Below are positions 26,704 through 35,292 of a stretch of 64,000 bases of DNA, in pieces. Numbering within the stretch: the first letter of the stretch is position 1; each line of letters starts with the position of its first letter. The notes under the pieces were generated by a model. That model was given only the letters and a program-made list of their open reading frames with translations. It was not told the DNA's origin and searched no databases. This DNA comes from an uncultured Schlesneria sp. (GTDB taxonomy: Bacteria; Planctomycetota; Planctomycetia; Planctomycetales; Planctomycetaceae). A program made the translations under genes and the position numbers. The stretch covers positions 1-64,000 of the forward strand of contig CAILLA010000144.1 in the NCBI GenBank assembly GCA_903834925.1, in the 5' to 3' direction.

Positions 26704-27048
26704 GGTACCACGGTTTTGGAGTCTTCGAGTTTGAAACTGGATTCATTGAGTCAAGTTCCAGGAATTCTTCCAAAGTAGCCATCATCGCTCCGCGTGATGA
26801 GCATGCGTCGGAAACGATTCCAACGTTGCCGACGCATCGGGACAGATATTCCGGCTGGATTTCTGATTTGAGAACATGCGGATTGGAATTTGGTAGGTTC
26901 TCGAACAATGCTCATCACGCGGAGCGATGATGGCTACTTTGGTCTGAGGCAAAGCCTCATTGGAGTCTTCGACAATGCCGCGTCTTCATAGTTCGACATC
27001 GTTTTCGAAGAACACGGCTTAACCGAAGACGGTAAAACTGCAGCACCC
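26704..27048 (+). repeat. Repeat family A copy, interrupted by element B
   Basis: Family A copy that reads continuously once the B element (26729-26959) and one copy of the 13-bp repeat are removed. The left piece, 26704-26728, is CCACGGTTTTGGAGTCTTCGA. The right piece, from 26973, runs CAATGCCGCGTCTTCATAG and on to GAAGACGGTAAAACTGCAGC. This matches the intact copy at 36547-36648 along its whole length. The right end reads CAGCACCC where the 36.6-kb copy has GTGGCACCC, so it has drifted. Confidence 0.85.
26729..26959 (+). mobile_element. Element B, copy 1 (non-autonomous, hairpin-ended)
   Basis: A 231-bp insertion flanked by the perfect 13-bp direct repeat TTGGAGTCTTCGA (26716-26728 and 26960-26972). 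One end has a stem of the form GAAACT.GA.TC-ATT-GAGTCAAGTT; the other end is the hairpin GAGGC-AAA-GCCTC (26947-26959). Inside, a perfect 33-bp inverted repeat (26772-26804 and 26908-26940) begins AAAGTAGCC and contains CATCATCGCTCCGCGTGATG. The centre has another palindrome, TGCGTCGG...CCGACGCA. There is no reading frame for a transposase, so any movement must be driven in trans. Confidence 0.75.
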
Positions 27049-27321
27049 ATTTCTCAGACTTCTGCTCCAGAAGCACTTCGTCCCCAACAACGCAAACATC
27101 GTCAGGTCGATTCATTACACCAGTCATCCACCGTGGATTCAGGTCGAGTCTCAGCGAATTCTTAAGAATTCACCGCGTATTTCCCCTGGAAACTCGAAGA
27201 AATTGGATTTCGGTCGTATGATGCGACGTTCACTGCGCCGAAATTCGCTGGCCGAACTCGTTTTGTCACGTTGAATTTGTCCTAAGTCGTTAATAAACCT
27301 GCTCTTATCGAGGTTAATCCC

Positions 27322-29046
27322 GTGTTGGCTGGTCCTTTGTTTTCGCGTGAAGCTCTGACAGTTCCTCGGCAGTTCATGCACTTTTTGATTCGTTCCGGTT
27401 ACGTTGGGGCATTCTTCGTCTTGATGTATACGGCCGCGCAAACGACGTTTGGCTGGCAGCAAGTGCGAAACCTGGGCGACATTGCTCGCTTCGGTCAGTT
27501 GGTGTTTCAGGTTTTTGCCGTCGTCCAACTGGCGATGATGGTTTTCTTTGCCTCGCTTTTTGCAGCAGGGAACGTTGCACAGGAAAAGGATCGGCGGACG
27601 ATGCTGCTTCTGCTGATGACCGACCTCAGCGACAGTGAATTGGTACTTGGAAAGCTTTGCTCAAGCCTGCTTCTGCCATGCGTACTGTTGGTCGCTTCGA
27701 TCCCAGTCTTTGCCTTTGTTCAGATGATGGGTGGCGTTTCCTCTAATCAAATTGCCTGTGCGATTGCGATCTCGGCGGCGACTGGACTGGCGGCTGGAAG
27801 CTGGGGTTCATTAGTTGCGTTCTGGCGAGAAAAGACGTTTCAGACTCTTGCGATCAGCCTGATTGGTATCGTCCTGTTCCTGGGGATTATCGAAGGTGTC
27901 GTTGCGGTTACAGGCGCACTTTCCAGCGTGGGAATTGTTGTCGGTGCGATGAATCCCTTCCGCGCAATGCTGCGTGTCCTCGATCCATTAAATACTTCAG
28001 GCGGAATCACGTATGTCTCTGTCGCCATGATTTCCGCCGGTTTGCTGGCCACTTTGGCACTGACGATTGTCGTGTTAACCATCATGCGAGTCCGCATTTG
28101 GAACCCGTCGCGGACTCTCGGAGACATGGCCACGATGGATGAAAAGGATCGTGGCGTCTCGCGACCCCCACGGCCGGTTTGGAATAGTCCCGTGATCTGG
28201 CGCGAGATGATGACGAAGGCTTATGGCCGTAAAGTCATTGTCATCAAACTGGCGTACATGGTGATCGCCGCTGCCGCTTTCTACTCGGTTTTGTCGACCC
28301 CATCGAATTCGGCTTTGGTCCTCGGCATGGTTTCCCCCATCGGGGCGGCGTTTATCGCACTGAGCCTGCTTTCGATGATGTTGATCAATGCACAAGGGGT
28401 GACAGCATTGACCAGCGAACGTGACGCAGGAACGTTGGAATTATTGCTCGTTACGGACATCACCGCCAAAGAGTTTATTGTTGGGAAGCTGGGCGGCATC
28501 CTCTACAACAGCAAAGAATTGATTCTCATTCCACTCTTTTTCATGGTCTGGTATCTCTGGCAAGGAGTTCTGACCTTCGAGAATTTCAGCTACATCACCC
28601 TCGGCTTTCTGTCGCTGGTTGTGTTCGCGGCCATGCTGGGGCTGCATTCGGGGTTAAGCTATACAATTTCTAGGACAGCCATCGCCAACAGTCTGGGAAC
28701 GATGTTCTTCCTTTTTATTGGGATCTTCATTTGCATGATTCTGATTTTGCAGGCACGGGCATCATTCGGGCTGCAGCTTCCGAGTTTCCTGGTCTTTATT
28801 TTGGGCGGAAGTCTCGGGCTATGGGCCTCGCTCACGCATCGTAATCCGTCCCCTGCTTTGACACTTGCTGCAGGGATTTTGCCGTTCTGTACGTTCTATG
28901 CCATCACAAGCTTTCTGCTGGGCCATACACTTGGCGTTTGCCTGTTCGTTGTGGCGGCTTATGGTTTTACGACCACGGCTATGTTGATTCCGGCGGTTAG
29001 CGAATATGATTCGGCTCTCGGTCGAACCGAGATGCCGAAGGGGTAG
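27322..29046 (+). CDS. ABC-2 type transporter permease
   Basis: A 574-residue polytopic membrane protein. It has two halves, each resembling the ABC-2 permease fold with about six helices; the motif LTSERDAGTLELLLVTDITAKEFIVGKL (about residues 363-390) is the classic coupling segment of the ABC-2 family, and the first half has the parallel AQEKDRRTMLLLLMTDLSDSELVLGKL (about 89-115). So one polypeptide holds a duplicated permease. Translation begins with GTG at 27322, with GAGG nine bases upstream. No ATP-binding protein gene lies beside it, so the partner ATPase must be elsewhere. The 66-bp gap to the downstream cytochrome gene suggests a shared transcript, though no functional link is clear. 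Confidence 0.85.
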   Translation: MLAGPLFSREALTVPRQFMHFLIRSGYVGAFFVLMYTAAQTTFGWQQVRNLGDIARFGQLVFQVFAVVQLAMMVFFASLFAAGNVAQEKDRRTMLLLLMTDLSDSELVLGKLCSSLLLPCVLLVASIPVFAFVQMMGGVSSNQIACAIAISAATGLAAGSWGSLVAFWREKTFQTLAISLIGIVLFLGIIEGVVAVTGALSSVGIVVGAMNPFRAMLRVLDPLNTSGGITYVSVAMISAGLLATLALTIVVLTIMRVRIWNPSRTLGDMATMDEKDRGVSRPPRPVWNSPVIWREMMTKAYGRKVIVIKLAYMVIAAAAFYSVLSTPSNSALVLGMVSPIGAAFIALSLLSMMLINAQGVTALTSERDAGTLELLLVTDITAKEFIVGKLGGILYNSKELILIPLFFMVWYLWQGVLTFENFSYITLGFLSLVVFAAMLGLHSGLSYTISRTAIANSLGTMFFLFIGIFICMILILQARASFGLQLPSFLVFILGGSLGLWASLTHRNPSPALTLAAGILPFCTFYAITSFLLGHTLGVCLFVVAAYGFTTTAMLIPAVSEYDSALGRTEMPKG

Positions 29047-29111
29047 GGAATCAAGTCCCGCTGGAACATAAGGTCAGCACCATTGCCTGCAAGTTTTCTG
29101 GAGCCTGCGTA

Positions 29112-31895
29112 ATGAATTTTCGGTCGATCGGTTTTGTCGTCATTCTCGGACTGTGCGGACGACACTCGATTTCGGTCGCGGCCGAATTAAATCATCCTCG
29201 TATCCCTGGATTCGAACGTTTTTATTCCGGCGCAGTTGAAAAGCATGTCGGAGACGATGACGAGCCGATCAAGCTGGATTCTGATACCGGTGGTCGGATT
29301 CTGCTGAGCGAACTGAACTGTCTCTCGTGCCATGCGGCAGACGAAGCGACGAAGAAACTTTTATCCCCGAAGCAGGCACCCATCCTGGATGGAATTGGTA
29401 GTCGGGTCAAAGTGGAATGGATTCGTTCGTACCTGGCCAACCCACATGCGGCAAGACCGGGAACGACAATGCCGGATGTTCTGTCAAACCTTCCCGAAGC
29501 ATCGCGAGCCGCCAGCATTGAAGCGTTGACGCACTTTCTCGCATCAACCGGAATTGTTCCCGAAGGGCATTCGAATGCGACAGCGGCCCAAAAGGGGGAA
29601 ACTCTTTTCCGTACTGTTGGATGCCTCGCGTGCCACAATGCTCAGACAGAGAATGCTCCGGAAATTGCCACATCAGTCATTCTACCGGACGTCGGTAAAA
29701 AGTATTCGATGCCTAGTTTGATGGCGTTTCTCAAAGATCCTTCAAAATCGCGACCTTCGGGTCGAATGCCAGCCTTAGGGCTGAGCGACGAAGATTATCA
29801 GAATCTCGCTCATTATTTCGTCCGCGGGGGAGCGCTGACTCTTAACACGAAATACCAATTGTTTCGTGGAAATTGGGATAAGTTACCAGATTTCGCCACA
29901 CTGAAAGTGGCTGCGAAAGGCGAGTCGGCAGGGTTTGATCTTTCGGTTGCCGGTCGACCAGACAACTATGGATTGCGATATACATCGAACCTGCAAATTG
30001 CCAAAGAGGGCGAATATCAGTTTTGGCTGGGCTCCGACGATGGAAGCAGACTGATCATCGACGGTGAAAAGGTTGCGGATTGTGATGGGATTCATCCATA
30101 TCAGACGGTTGAAGGTCGAAAAACACTGAAGGCCGGTTTTCACGAGGTTGTTGTCGAGTACTTCCAGGGTGGCGGAGAAGCAACACTGGAAGTCGAGATT
30201 TCGGGGCAAGGTCTCGCGAAACAACCAATCTCCGGATTCTTGTTTCTGGAACCCAAAGTTCCGGCACCGACCCCCGATAAGCCCGTGTTTACGATCGATC
30301 CCAAGCTTGTCGAGCAGGGACGCACACTCTTCGCAACGGTTGGATGTGCGTCGTGCCATTCGATGACGATCGATGGCAAAGCGATTGCCTCTGAACTCAA
30401 AGCGAAGCCGTTATCCGAACTGGGCGCGAGTAGTGGCTGCCTCGCCGAAAAGATCCCTGGCAAGGCTCCGAAATACGGGCTGACATCAACTCAGCGTGCA
30501 TCCCTTGCACTCGGAATTAAGGCTCAACCAGCCGAAGCCACAAGCGAAACCGTGCATCGAACACTCGCAGCTATGAATTGTTACGCATGTCATCAACGAG
30601 ACAGACTCGGTGGAGTGGAACAGGCTCGCGATGCTTTTTTTGAGTCACGGCAAAAGGAAATGGGTGAAGAAGGTCGTTTGCCTCCAACGCTTACCGGAGT
30701 TGGAGATAAATTAAGACCTGAATGGCTTCGACACGTATTGCACAACAGTGCCGATGATCGCAAGCAGTACATGGTGACAAAAATGCCGAAGTTTGGGCCA
30801 AACAATGTTGAACCGCTGGTGGGCATGTTCGCTTCCGTCGATCAAAAGCCCGATTCGATGCCAAAGGCCGACTTTCTCGAACCGGATTATCGAGTCAAAG
30901 CCGCTGGACGGCATCTCGTGGGTGGGCAGGCATTATCCTGCATCAAGTGCCATGACTTTGGACCTCATCCGTCAACGGGTGTTCGGGCGATTAATCTGAC
31001 GACGATGACCCAGCGACTGCGTCCAGACTGGTTTTATCGGTATGTTCTTGACCCGCAGGCCTACCGCAAAGGGACACGAATGCCGGCCCCATGGCCGTTT
31101 GGTCAAGCAACGGTTCGTGATGTCTTGAAGGCTGACGTTAACCTGCAGGTACAGGCTGTGTGGGTGTATTTGTCAGATCGGGATAAGGCTGCAGTTCCTG
31201 TGGGATTGGTTCGTGAACCGATCGAACTCAAACCACAAAGTGAGCCGATTATTTATCGGAACTTCATCGAAGGTGCTGGAAGTCGCGCCATTGGAGTCGG
31301 GTATCCCGAAGGGGTCAACCTGGCTTTCGATGCCAATAACATGAGAATGGCCATGATCTGGCACGGAGCATTCATTGACGCGTCACGTCATTGGACTGGG
31401 CGTGGCCAGGGTTTTGAATCACCACTCGGAGACGATATTCTGGTGCTTCCGAATCATGTTCCATTCGTGTTACTCGATAAGCCTGATCGCGAAGTGGCGA
31501 CCGAAATGGGACGAGACCTCGGATACAAGTTTCTCGGCTATCGATTGGATAAAGAACAGCGACCAATCTTCCGTTACTCATTCGGGGGCCTGACCGTCGA
31601 TGATCACCCGGTCCCTGTGAAGGAAGAGTCCAATAAGTATGGGACGCTCAAAAGAACCTTGCGATTCGAAGGGGCCTCAGACACCAGTCAACTCTGGTAT
31701 CGAGCACTGACGGCAAAACAGATCGAGTCAACTGGCGAAGGTCGTTATCGCGTCGACAATGTCTGGAGTCTAAACGTCAATTCAACAGGATCGGACGCGC
31801 CGATCATTCGGGAGTCTGCTGGTCAAAAAGAATTGCTGATCCCGATCCGGATAAAGAACGGCAAAACCGAAATCACCGTCAATTACGTTTGGTAA
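29112..31895 (+). CDS. Multihaem-type secreted cytochrome with PA14 domain
   Basis: A 927-residue exported protein (signal peptide in residues 1-24) with five CxxCH haem-binding motifs: CLSCH (70-74), CLACH (about 171), CASCH (412), CYACH (490) and CIKCH (610). Between the second and third lies a PA14-like domain (about residues 255-375), shown by YQFWLGSDDGSRLIIDGEKVADCDG and HEVVVEYFQGGGEATLEVEI. The C-terminal 250 residues (GVGYPEGVNLAFDANNMRMAMIW and later) form a separate domain common in planctomycete cytochromes that accompany sugar or lactonase enzymes. The combination suggests a periplasmic or surface electron-transfer protein that binds carbohydrate. Its electron donor is unknown. 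A frame of this length with five intact haem motifs is certainly coding. Confidence 0.93.
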   Translation: MNFRSIGFVVILGLCGRHSISVAAELNHPRIPGFERFYSGAVEKHVGDDDEPIKLDSDTGGRILLSELNCLSCHAADEATKKLLSPKQAPILDGIGSRVKVEWIRSYLANPHAARPGTTMPDVLSNLPEASRAASIEALTHFLASTGIVPEGHSNATAAQKGETLFRTVGCLACHNAQTENAPEIATSVILPDVGKKYSMPSLMAFLKDPSKSRPSGRMPALGLSDEDYQNLAHYFVRGGALTLNTKYQLFRGNWDKLPDFATLKVAAKGESAGFDLSVAGRPDNYGLRYTSNLQIAKEGEYQFWLGSDDGSRLIIDGEKVADCDGIHPYQTVEGRKTLKAGFHEVVVEYFQGGGEATLEVEISGQGLAKQPISGFLFLEPKVPAPTPDKPVFTIDPKLVEQGRTLFATVGCASCHSMTIDGKAIASELKAKPLSELGASSGCLAEKIPGKAPKYGLTSTQRASLALGIKAQPAEATSETVHRTLAAMNCYACHQRDRLGGVEQARDAFFESRQKEMGEEGRLPPTLTGVGDKLRPEWLRHVLHNSADDRKQYMVTKMPKFGPNNVEPLVGMFASVDQKPDSMPKADFLEPDYRVKAAGRHLVGGQALSCIKCHDFGPHPSTGVRAINLTTMTQRLRPDWFYRYVLDPQAYRKGTRMPAPWPFGQATVRDVLKADVNLQVQAVWVYLSDRDKAAVPVGLVREPIELKPQSEPIIYRNFIEGAGSRAIGVGYPEGVNLAFDANNMRMAMIWHGAFIDASRHWTGRGQGFESPLGDDILVLPNHVPFVLLDKPDREVATEMGRDLGYKFLGYRLDKEQRPIFRYSFGGLTVDDHPVPVKEESNKYGTLKRTLRFEGASDTSQLWYRALTAKQIESTGEGRYRVDNVWSLNVNSTGSDAPIIRESAGQKELLIPIRIKNGKTEITVNYVW

Positions 31896-32285
31896 CGGAA
31901 ATTGAAAACCGATTCGCTAATCGTCATTTCCAAAAAAGGTAGTCGGCTGAAAGCATAGGCGCTCGCCCGGCTCTGGCCATCAGACCAGTTCCGGCTACAC
32001 CTCCAGCCGACTTACCCTTGGTGGAACCGACCACGAATCAAGTTTCAATTTCCAGCATCCGTGCGGCCATTGTCGAAGTCTTTTCGACAGGTACGGCTAA
32101 AGCAATGACCGTGCCGCAGTAGATGATGGGCGACACAAAAAGAGGATTTCTCACAATGTTATGCGAGAAACAGGGTCTGAAAGTTTTGCAAACCGGCCGA
32201 TGGATCTCGGTGATGCCCAGCCAAAAGGCAACCTCGCACAAAAACAACACTCAGCACACAGGTTGCGATTAGCTGCTCAAGTACG
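31896..32285. other. Intergenic gap between convergent genes
   Basis: A 390-bp region between the cytochrome (plus) and ferritin-like (minus) genes. A palindromic element lies at 31941-32012 and could end transcription or be a repeat copy. The frame at 32038-32250 on the minus strand has no recognisable product and is rejected. Confidence 0.5.
31941..32012. repeat. Palindromic element with nested stem
   Basis: The ends AGTCGGCTG (31941-31949) and CAGCCGACT (32004-32012) are perfect inverted repeats. Inside are CTGG...CCAG arms around CCATCAGA and CCGG on both sides, so a cruciform-like fold is possible. It sits between two convergent genes. It could be a terminator without a T-run or a copy of a dispersed repeat; no second copy was seen in the window. 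Confidence 0.55.
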
Positions 32286-33755
32286 TCAGTGGATCTCTTT
32301 CAAATCCGCACGGGTCGACTCATAAGTCGTGTTAAATGCCAAGGCGATAGGATCAGGAGTAACTCCCCATTTCTGACAGGCCGCCTGGTAGAGCTCTGGC
32401 CACCAGTTGCGGTGTTCCGTTAACCCTTCATCAAGGTACGAACGCCAATGACTGAGAACTTGAGACCAACAGCGATCACCGTATGACATTGCTTCATTCA
32501 AGTCACCAAATTCCTTGACGTACCATTCACGACCGATTTGCGCGTGCAAGACTTCGTCCGCCCAGTCGAAGTCCTGAAACAGTCCCGCCAAAGGGATTCC
32601 TGACGCGAGCCCCACTTCCCATTCGAAACGTTTTCCGGTGCGAGGCATTAAGCCCTGTTCGATAAAGAACAATACGGCGTGTCGTTCCCACGGTTTGAGC
32701 TGCGTATTCAAGTTTCTTGACCAGGTGAAATTGATCGGAATCCGCGACCAGTCAAGACCGAGGGATACAAACCCGACTTCACCCAGCATGGCATGGCGAG
32801 CCTCATCCCAAAGTTGACGAGACATGTCGCGATAGTATTTCCAGGGTTTGCCATGCGTCTGAAACAAGATACTCGCCATCATTTCGGGAACATCGATTTC
32901 CCGCAGTCGCTTGTAGAACATCATCAGGGTCTTATCCCGATCCGCGAACTGAGTGTCATACAGAAAAGCCTCGGGATTCACGCCAGCGTTGAACGAGTCC
33001 TGAAAGCGTTCGTCGCGCTGCGGGACGGGGTCATATTCAAACGGCCTTTTGGAAAAGTTGGGTTGCATTTTCGATGGCAACGGCTCTGCTGGACCTGTTA
33101 AATCTTCGTCCAGCGAATGTCGCGTTTCGCTTTTAACTTGGTCATCACGACCGGAAACACCATCTGCATCAGCAATGCAATTTTGTAGTAGCTGTCGCCA
33201 CGAAACGAGTCTCTCTCGAGAATTCTCATCAACCAGACATGTAACCGCCCGTCGTCCAAACGCCGCGATGTCTTCCATTTCCAACAGGCAGAATCGAGTC
33301 ACTCGGACAGACGGAGCGTCAGCCAGCAGATTGGTGGTTGCCACATATTGTTTTAGCGAATCGACCAAGGCGGGAACGATGCATTCATATATGCCCAGAG
33401 TCAATTCGACATGCGACGGAGCACAAAGAACCTCATCACAAAGTCGTTCCAAACCGGCGTGTGGCACGACCTCAAGACCAAGCGGTGGTTCGCGTAATTC
33501 ACCCACGCGCTGTCGAAAAGCAGTCGCATGTTCGGCACACAAGTAGGAATGGAGACTGAAAGCGGTCTTCAGCTCGTAAACTGGTTCCGCCGTGATCCGA
33601 GCCGTAAAAATCTGGTGTAACCGGACCAGCAGGTAATGATGCCGCTTCATCCAGGCGACACATCGATCAACCGACATCCCCTCGCGAAATGCGTCTTCGT
33701 ACGAACAAAGTCCTGCAAGTGGAGGGAGATTTCTCCAGCCCGATGCGGTAGTCAT
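32286..33755 (-). CDS. Ferritin-like diiron protein, unknown function
   Basis: A 489-residue protein of ferritin-like type. The C-terminal half contains the four-helix signature: a Glu in VPEMMASILFQ (about residue 297), then DEARHAMLGE (E..H, about 325), a Glu in FFIEQGL (about 366) and DEVLHAQIGREW (E..H, about 405). These E, ExxH, E, ExxH ligands would make a diiron site. The N-terminal half is a separate helical region with SYEDAF, LHSYLCAEH and similar segments, unlike any family I know. The start is the ATG at 33755 with GAGGG upstream; a TTG at 33785 is less likely. Possible roles are an oxygenase, oxidase or iron-binding protein. Nothing nearby fixes the substrate. Confidence 0.72.
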   Translation of the reverse strand: MTTASGWRNLPPLAGLCSYEDAFREGMSVDRCVAWMKRHHYLLVRLHQIFTARITAEPVYELKTAFSLHSYLCAEHATAFRQRVGELREPPLGLEVVPHAGLERLCDEVLCAPSHVELTLGIYECIVPALVDSLKQYVATTNLLADAPSVRVTRFCLLEMEDIAAFGRRAVTCLVDENSRERLVSWRQLLQNCIADADGVSGRDDQVKSETRHSLDEDLTGPAEPLPSKMQPNFSKRPFEYDPVPQRDERFQDSFNAGVNPEAFLYDTQFADRDKTLMMFYKRLREIDVPEMMASILFQTHGKPWKYYRDMSRQLWDEARHAMLGEVGFVSLGLDWSRIPINFTWSRNLNTQLKPWERHAVLFFIEQGLMPRTGKRFEWEVGLASGIPLAGLFQDFDWADEVLHAQIGREWYVKEFGDLNEAMSYGDRCWSQVLSHWRSYLDEGLTEHRNWWPELYQAACQKWGVTPDPIALAFNTTYESTRADLKEIH

Positions 33756-33857
33756 GTCGCCCTCGCTGAAAGTATTATTAGACAAACGAGCGGACTAATA
33801 GATCTTGGCTCATCTATAGTTTACCGAGTGACAAGTTTGAAGGCGTACAAGAATGGG

Positions 33858-33950
33858 TGCCACTGGCGGCTGCTTTGAGCCGCCAGTGTCTTCAAAAATA
33901 CATCGCGGGAAAGCAAGAGCACTGGCGAGCGAAGACGCACGCCAGTGGCA
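33858..33950 (+). repeat. Repeat family A copy
   Basis: A full twin-hairpin copy. Ends are TGCCAC (33858-33863) and GTGGCA (33945-33950). Stem 1 is CACTGGCGGC / GCCGCCAGTG (33861-33870, 33879-33888), ten perfect pairs. TGTCTTC follows. Stem 2 is CACTGGCG / CGCCAGTG (33920-33927, 33940-33947), with GCGAAGACGC in the loop. The stems differ in sequence from the other copies but keep pairing. Confidence 0.85.
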
Positions 33951-34065
33951 CACCAGGTTTCGACCGAAATTCTGTTGAAACGGCGCGGCAGCAACCTCCC
34001 ATTTTCAGTTTGGTCGCTTCATCAGCCCCGTGCCTTCGTAACTCAAGCAGACGAGAAGATTCGCG

Positions 34066-35046
34066 TCAGGCAGCGTGACGTCGGCGAAACGGAATTGTCG
34101 GTTCTTCGAAATTCATTGTGCGGCGAATGGTGTAATTCGTTTTGTTTTGTGAAGCGAAGTAGATCCGCGAACAGACCTCTCCCAGGATGCCAAAAAACAG
34201 AAATTGCATTCCCGCCACAGAAAAGAGAGCTGCCAAAAACAACAGAAAATTCCCCGTCATTTCAACACCGGACCCAAGCTTCATCCAGACTGCCGAAATT
34301 CCCGTAATACCACTCAACAGAAAACTGGCCAGACCAATCGAACCGAATAGCTTCATCGGACTGGCGGAGTAATGAATGAGATACTTAACGGTGACGAGGT
34401 CCAGCAGCACCCGCAGCGTTCGGGAGATTCCGTATTTCGACTGACCGTAAAGGCGTGGATGATGCGTCGTTTCCACTTCAACGCACCGCGCTCCGCGCCA
34501 ATGGGCAAGGATCGGAATGAACCGGTGCATCTCGCCATGAAGATCTAATTCCTGAGCGATATCAGTTTTGATTGCCTTTAACGTACATCCGATATCATGA
34601 GCTGGAAATCCAGTGACTTTGGAAATCAGCAAGTTGGCCATTTTCGACGGCAGCTTCCGAGCAAGGAACGTATCCTGACGATCTTTTCGCCAGCCATGTG
34701 CCAGGTCAAAACCTTCATCGAGCTTGGCAAGAAGATTGGGAATATCGTTGGGGTCGTTTTGCAGGTCACCGTCGAGCAACACGATTGCGTCCATCGATGC
34801 AGCCTGAATGCCCGCTTGCATCGCTGCCGTCTGTCCGTAGTTCTTGCGAAAATCGATGACTTTGACCAGTGAATCTTTCTCGGCCAATTCGCCAAGACGC
34901 ATGGACGAATCATCATTCGAGCCATCGTTGACGAGAATGATTTCGTACCGGACGCGCATGCGTTGCATGACCGATGTCAACGCCTCGTATAACAGAGGAA
35001 TGTTGTCGGCTTCATTATGAATTGGCACAACGACAGACACGCTCAT
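34066..35046 (-). CDS. GT2 glycosyltransferase, dolichol-phosphate-mannose-synthase-like
   Basis: A 326-residue GT2 glycosyltransferase of the ArnC/DPM1 type, which attaches a sugar to a polyprenyl phosphate. The N-terminal domain has VVVPIHNEADNIPLLYEAL (residues 5-23), the NDGSND donor loop, VLLDGDLQNDPNDIP (D-x-D region, about 90) and the YGQSKYGISR motif (about 200). Two C-terminal membrane segments (LFGSIGLASFLLSGITGISAVW and FLLFLAALFSVAGMQFLFFGILGEVCSR) anchor it, as in the family. The start is the ATG at 35046, which has AGGGAAGG a few bases upstream; a TTG at 35085 is less likely. It probably feeds sugars to cell-surface or lipid glycosylation; the sugar cannot be told from sequence. 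Confidence 0.9.
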   Translation of the reverse strand: MSVSVVVPIHNEADNIPLLYEALTSVMQRMRVRYEIILVNDGSNDDSSMRLGELAEKDSLVKVIDFRKNYGQTAAMQAGIQAASMDAIVLLDGDLQNDPNDIPNLLAKLDEGFDLAHGWRKDRQDTFLARKLPSKMANLLISKVTGFPAHDIGCTLKAIKTDIAQELDLHGEMHRFIPILAHWRGARCVEVETTHHPRLYGQSKYGISRTLRVLLDLVTVKYLIHYSASPMKLFGSIGLASFLLSGITGISAVWMKLGSGVEMTGNFLLFLAALFSVAGMQFLFFGILGEVCSRIYFASQNKTNYTIRRTMNFEEPTIPFRRRHAA

Positions 35047-35292
35047 GCGAGCCTTCCCTGCGAATGTCGCATCGGCGAGCAACAAATTGAGAAATGAGAA
35101 TGAGATGGGAGTCGAGTAAACTGAATTTCACGAAAGCAGATGGAAGTTTTTCACAAAGTCGCAATCAAGTCCAGACGAATTTGGCTCATCAAAATCGATA
35201 CACAATCTGTTTTGAACAGATTTCGTCGACTTCGGGCAATAAGTGCTGGAACTTCCCAGTGATCCAATCACGTTATTCGAAACGATCGGCGG

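Larger units (their letters stand above)
26600..27321. other. Gene-free region with nested repeats
   Basis: A 722-bp gap between truD and the ABC-2 permease. It holds a family A repeat (26704-27048) split by a family B insertion (26729-26959). From 27050 to 27321 I see nothing but the promoter region of the permease gene, which has GAGG nine bases before its GTG start. Short frames in the region arise from the repeats and are not genes. Confidence 0.7.

Noticed and set aside
26619-26930. 103-codon plus-strand frame downstream of truD
   Set aside because: Lies across the A/B repeat; part of the repeat translated by chance.
32038-32250. 70-codon minus-strand frame after the cytochrome gene
   Set aside because: No recognisable content or start signal; codon use is poor.
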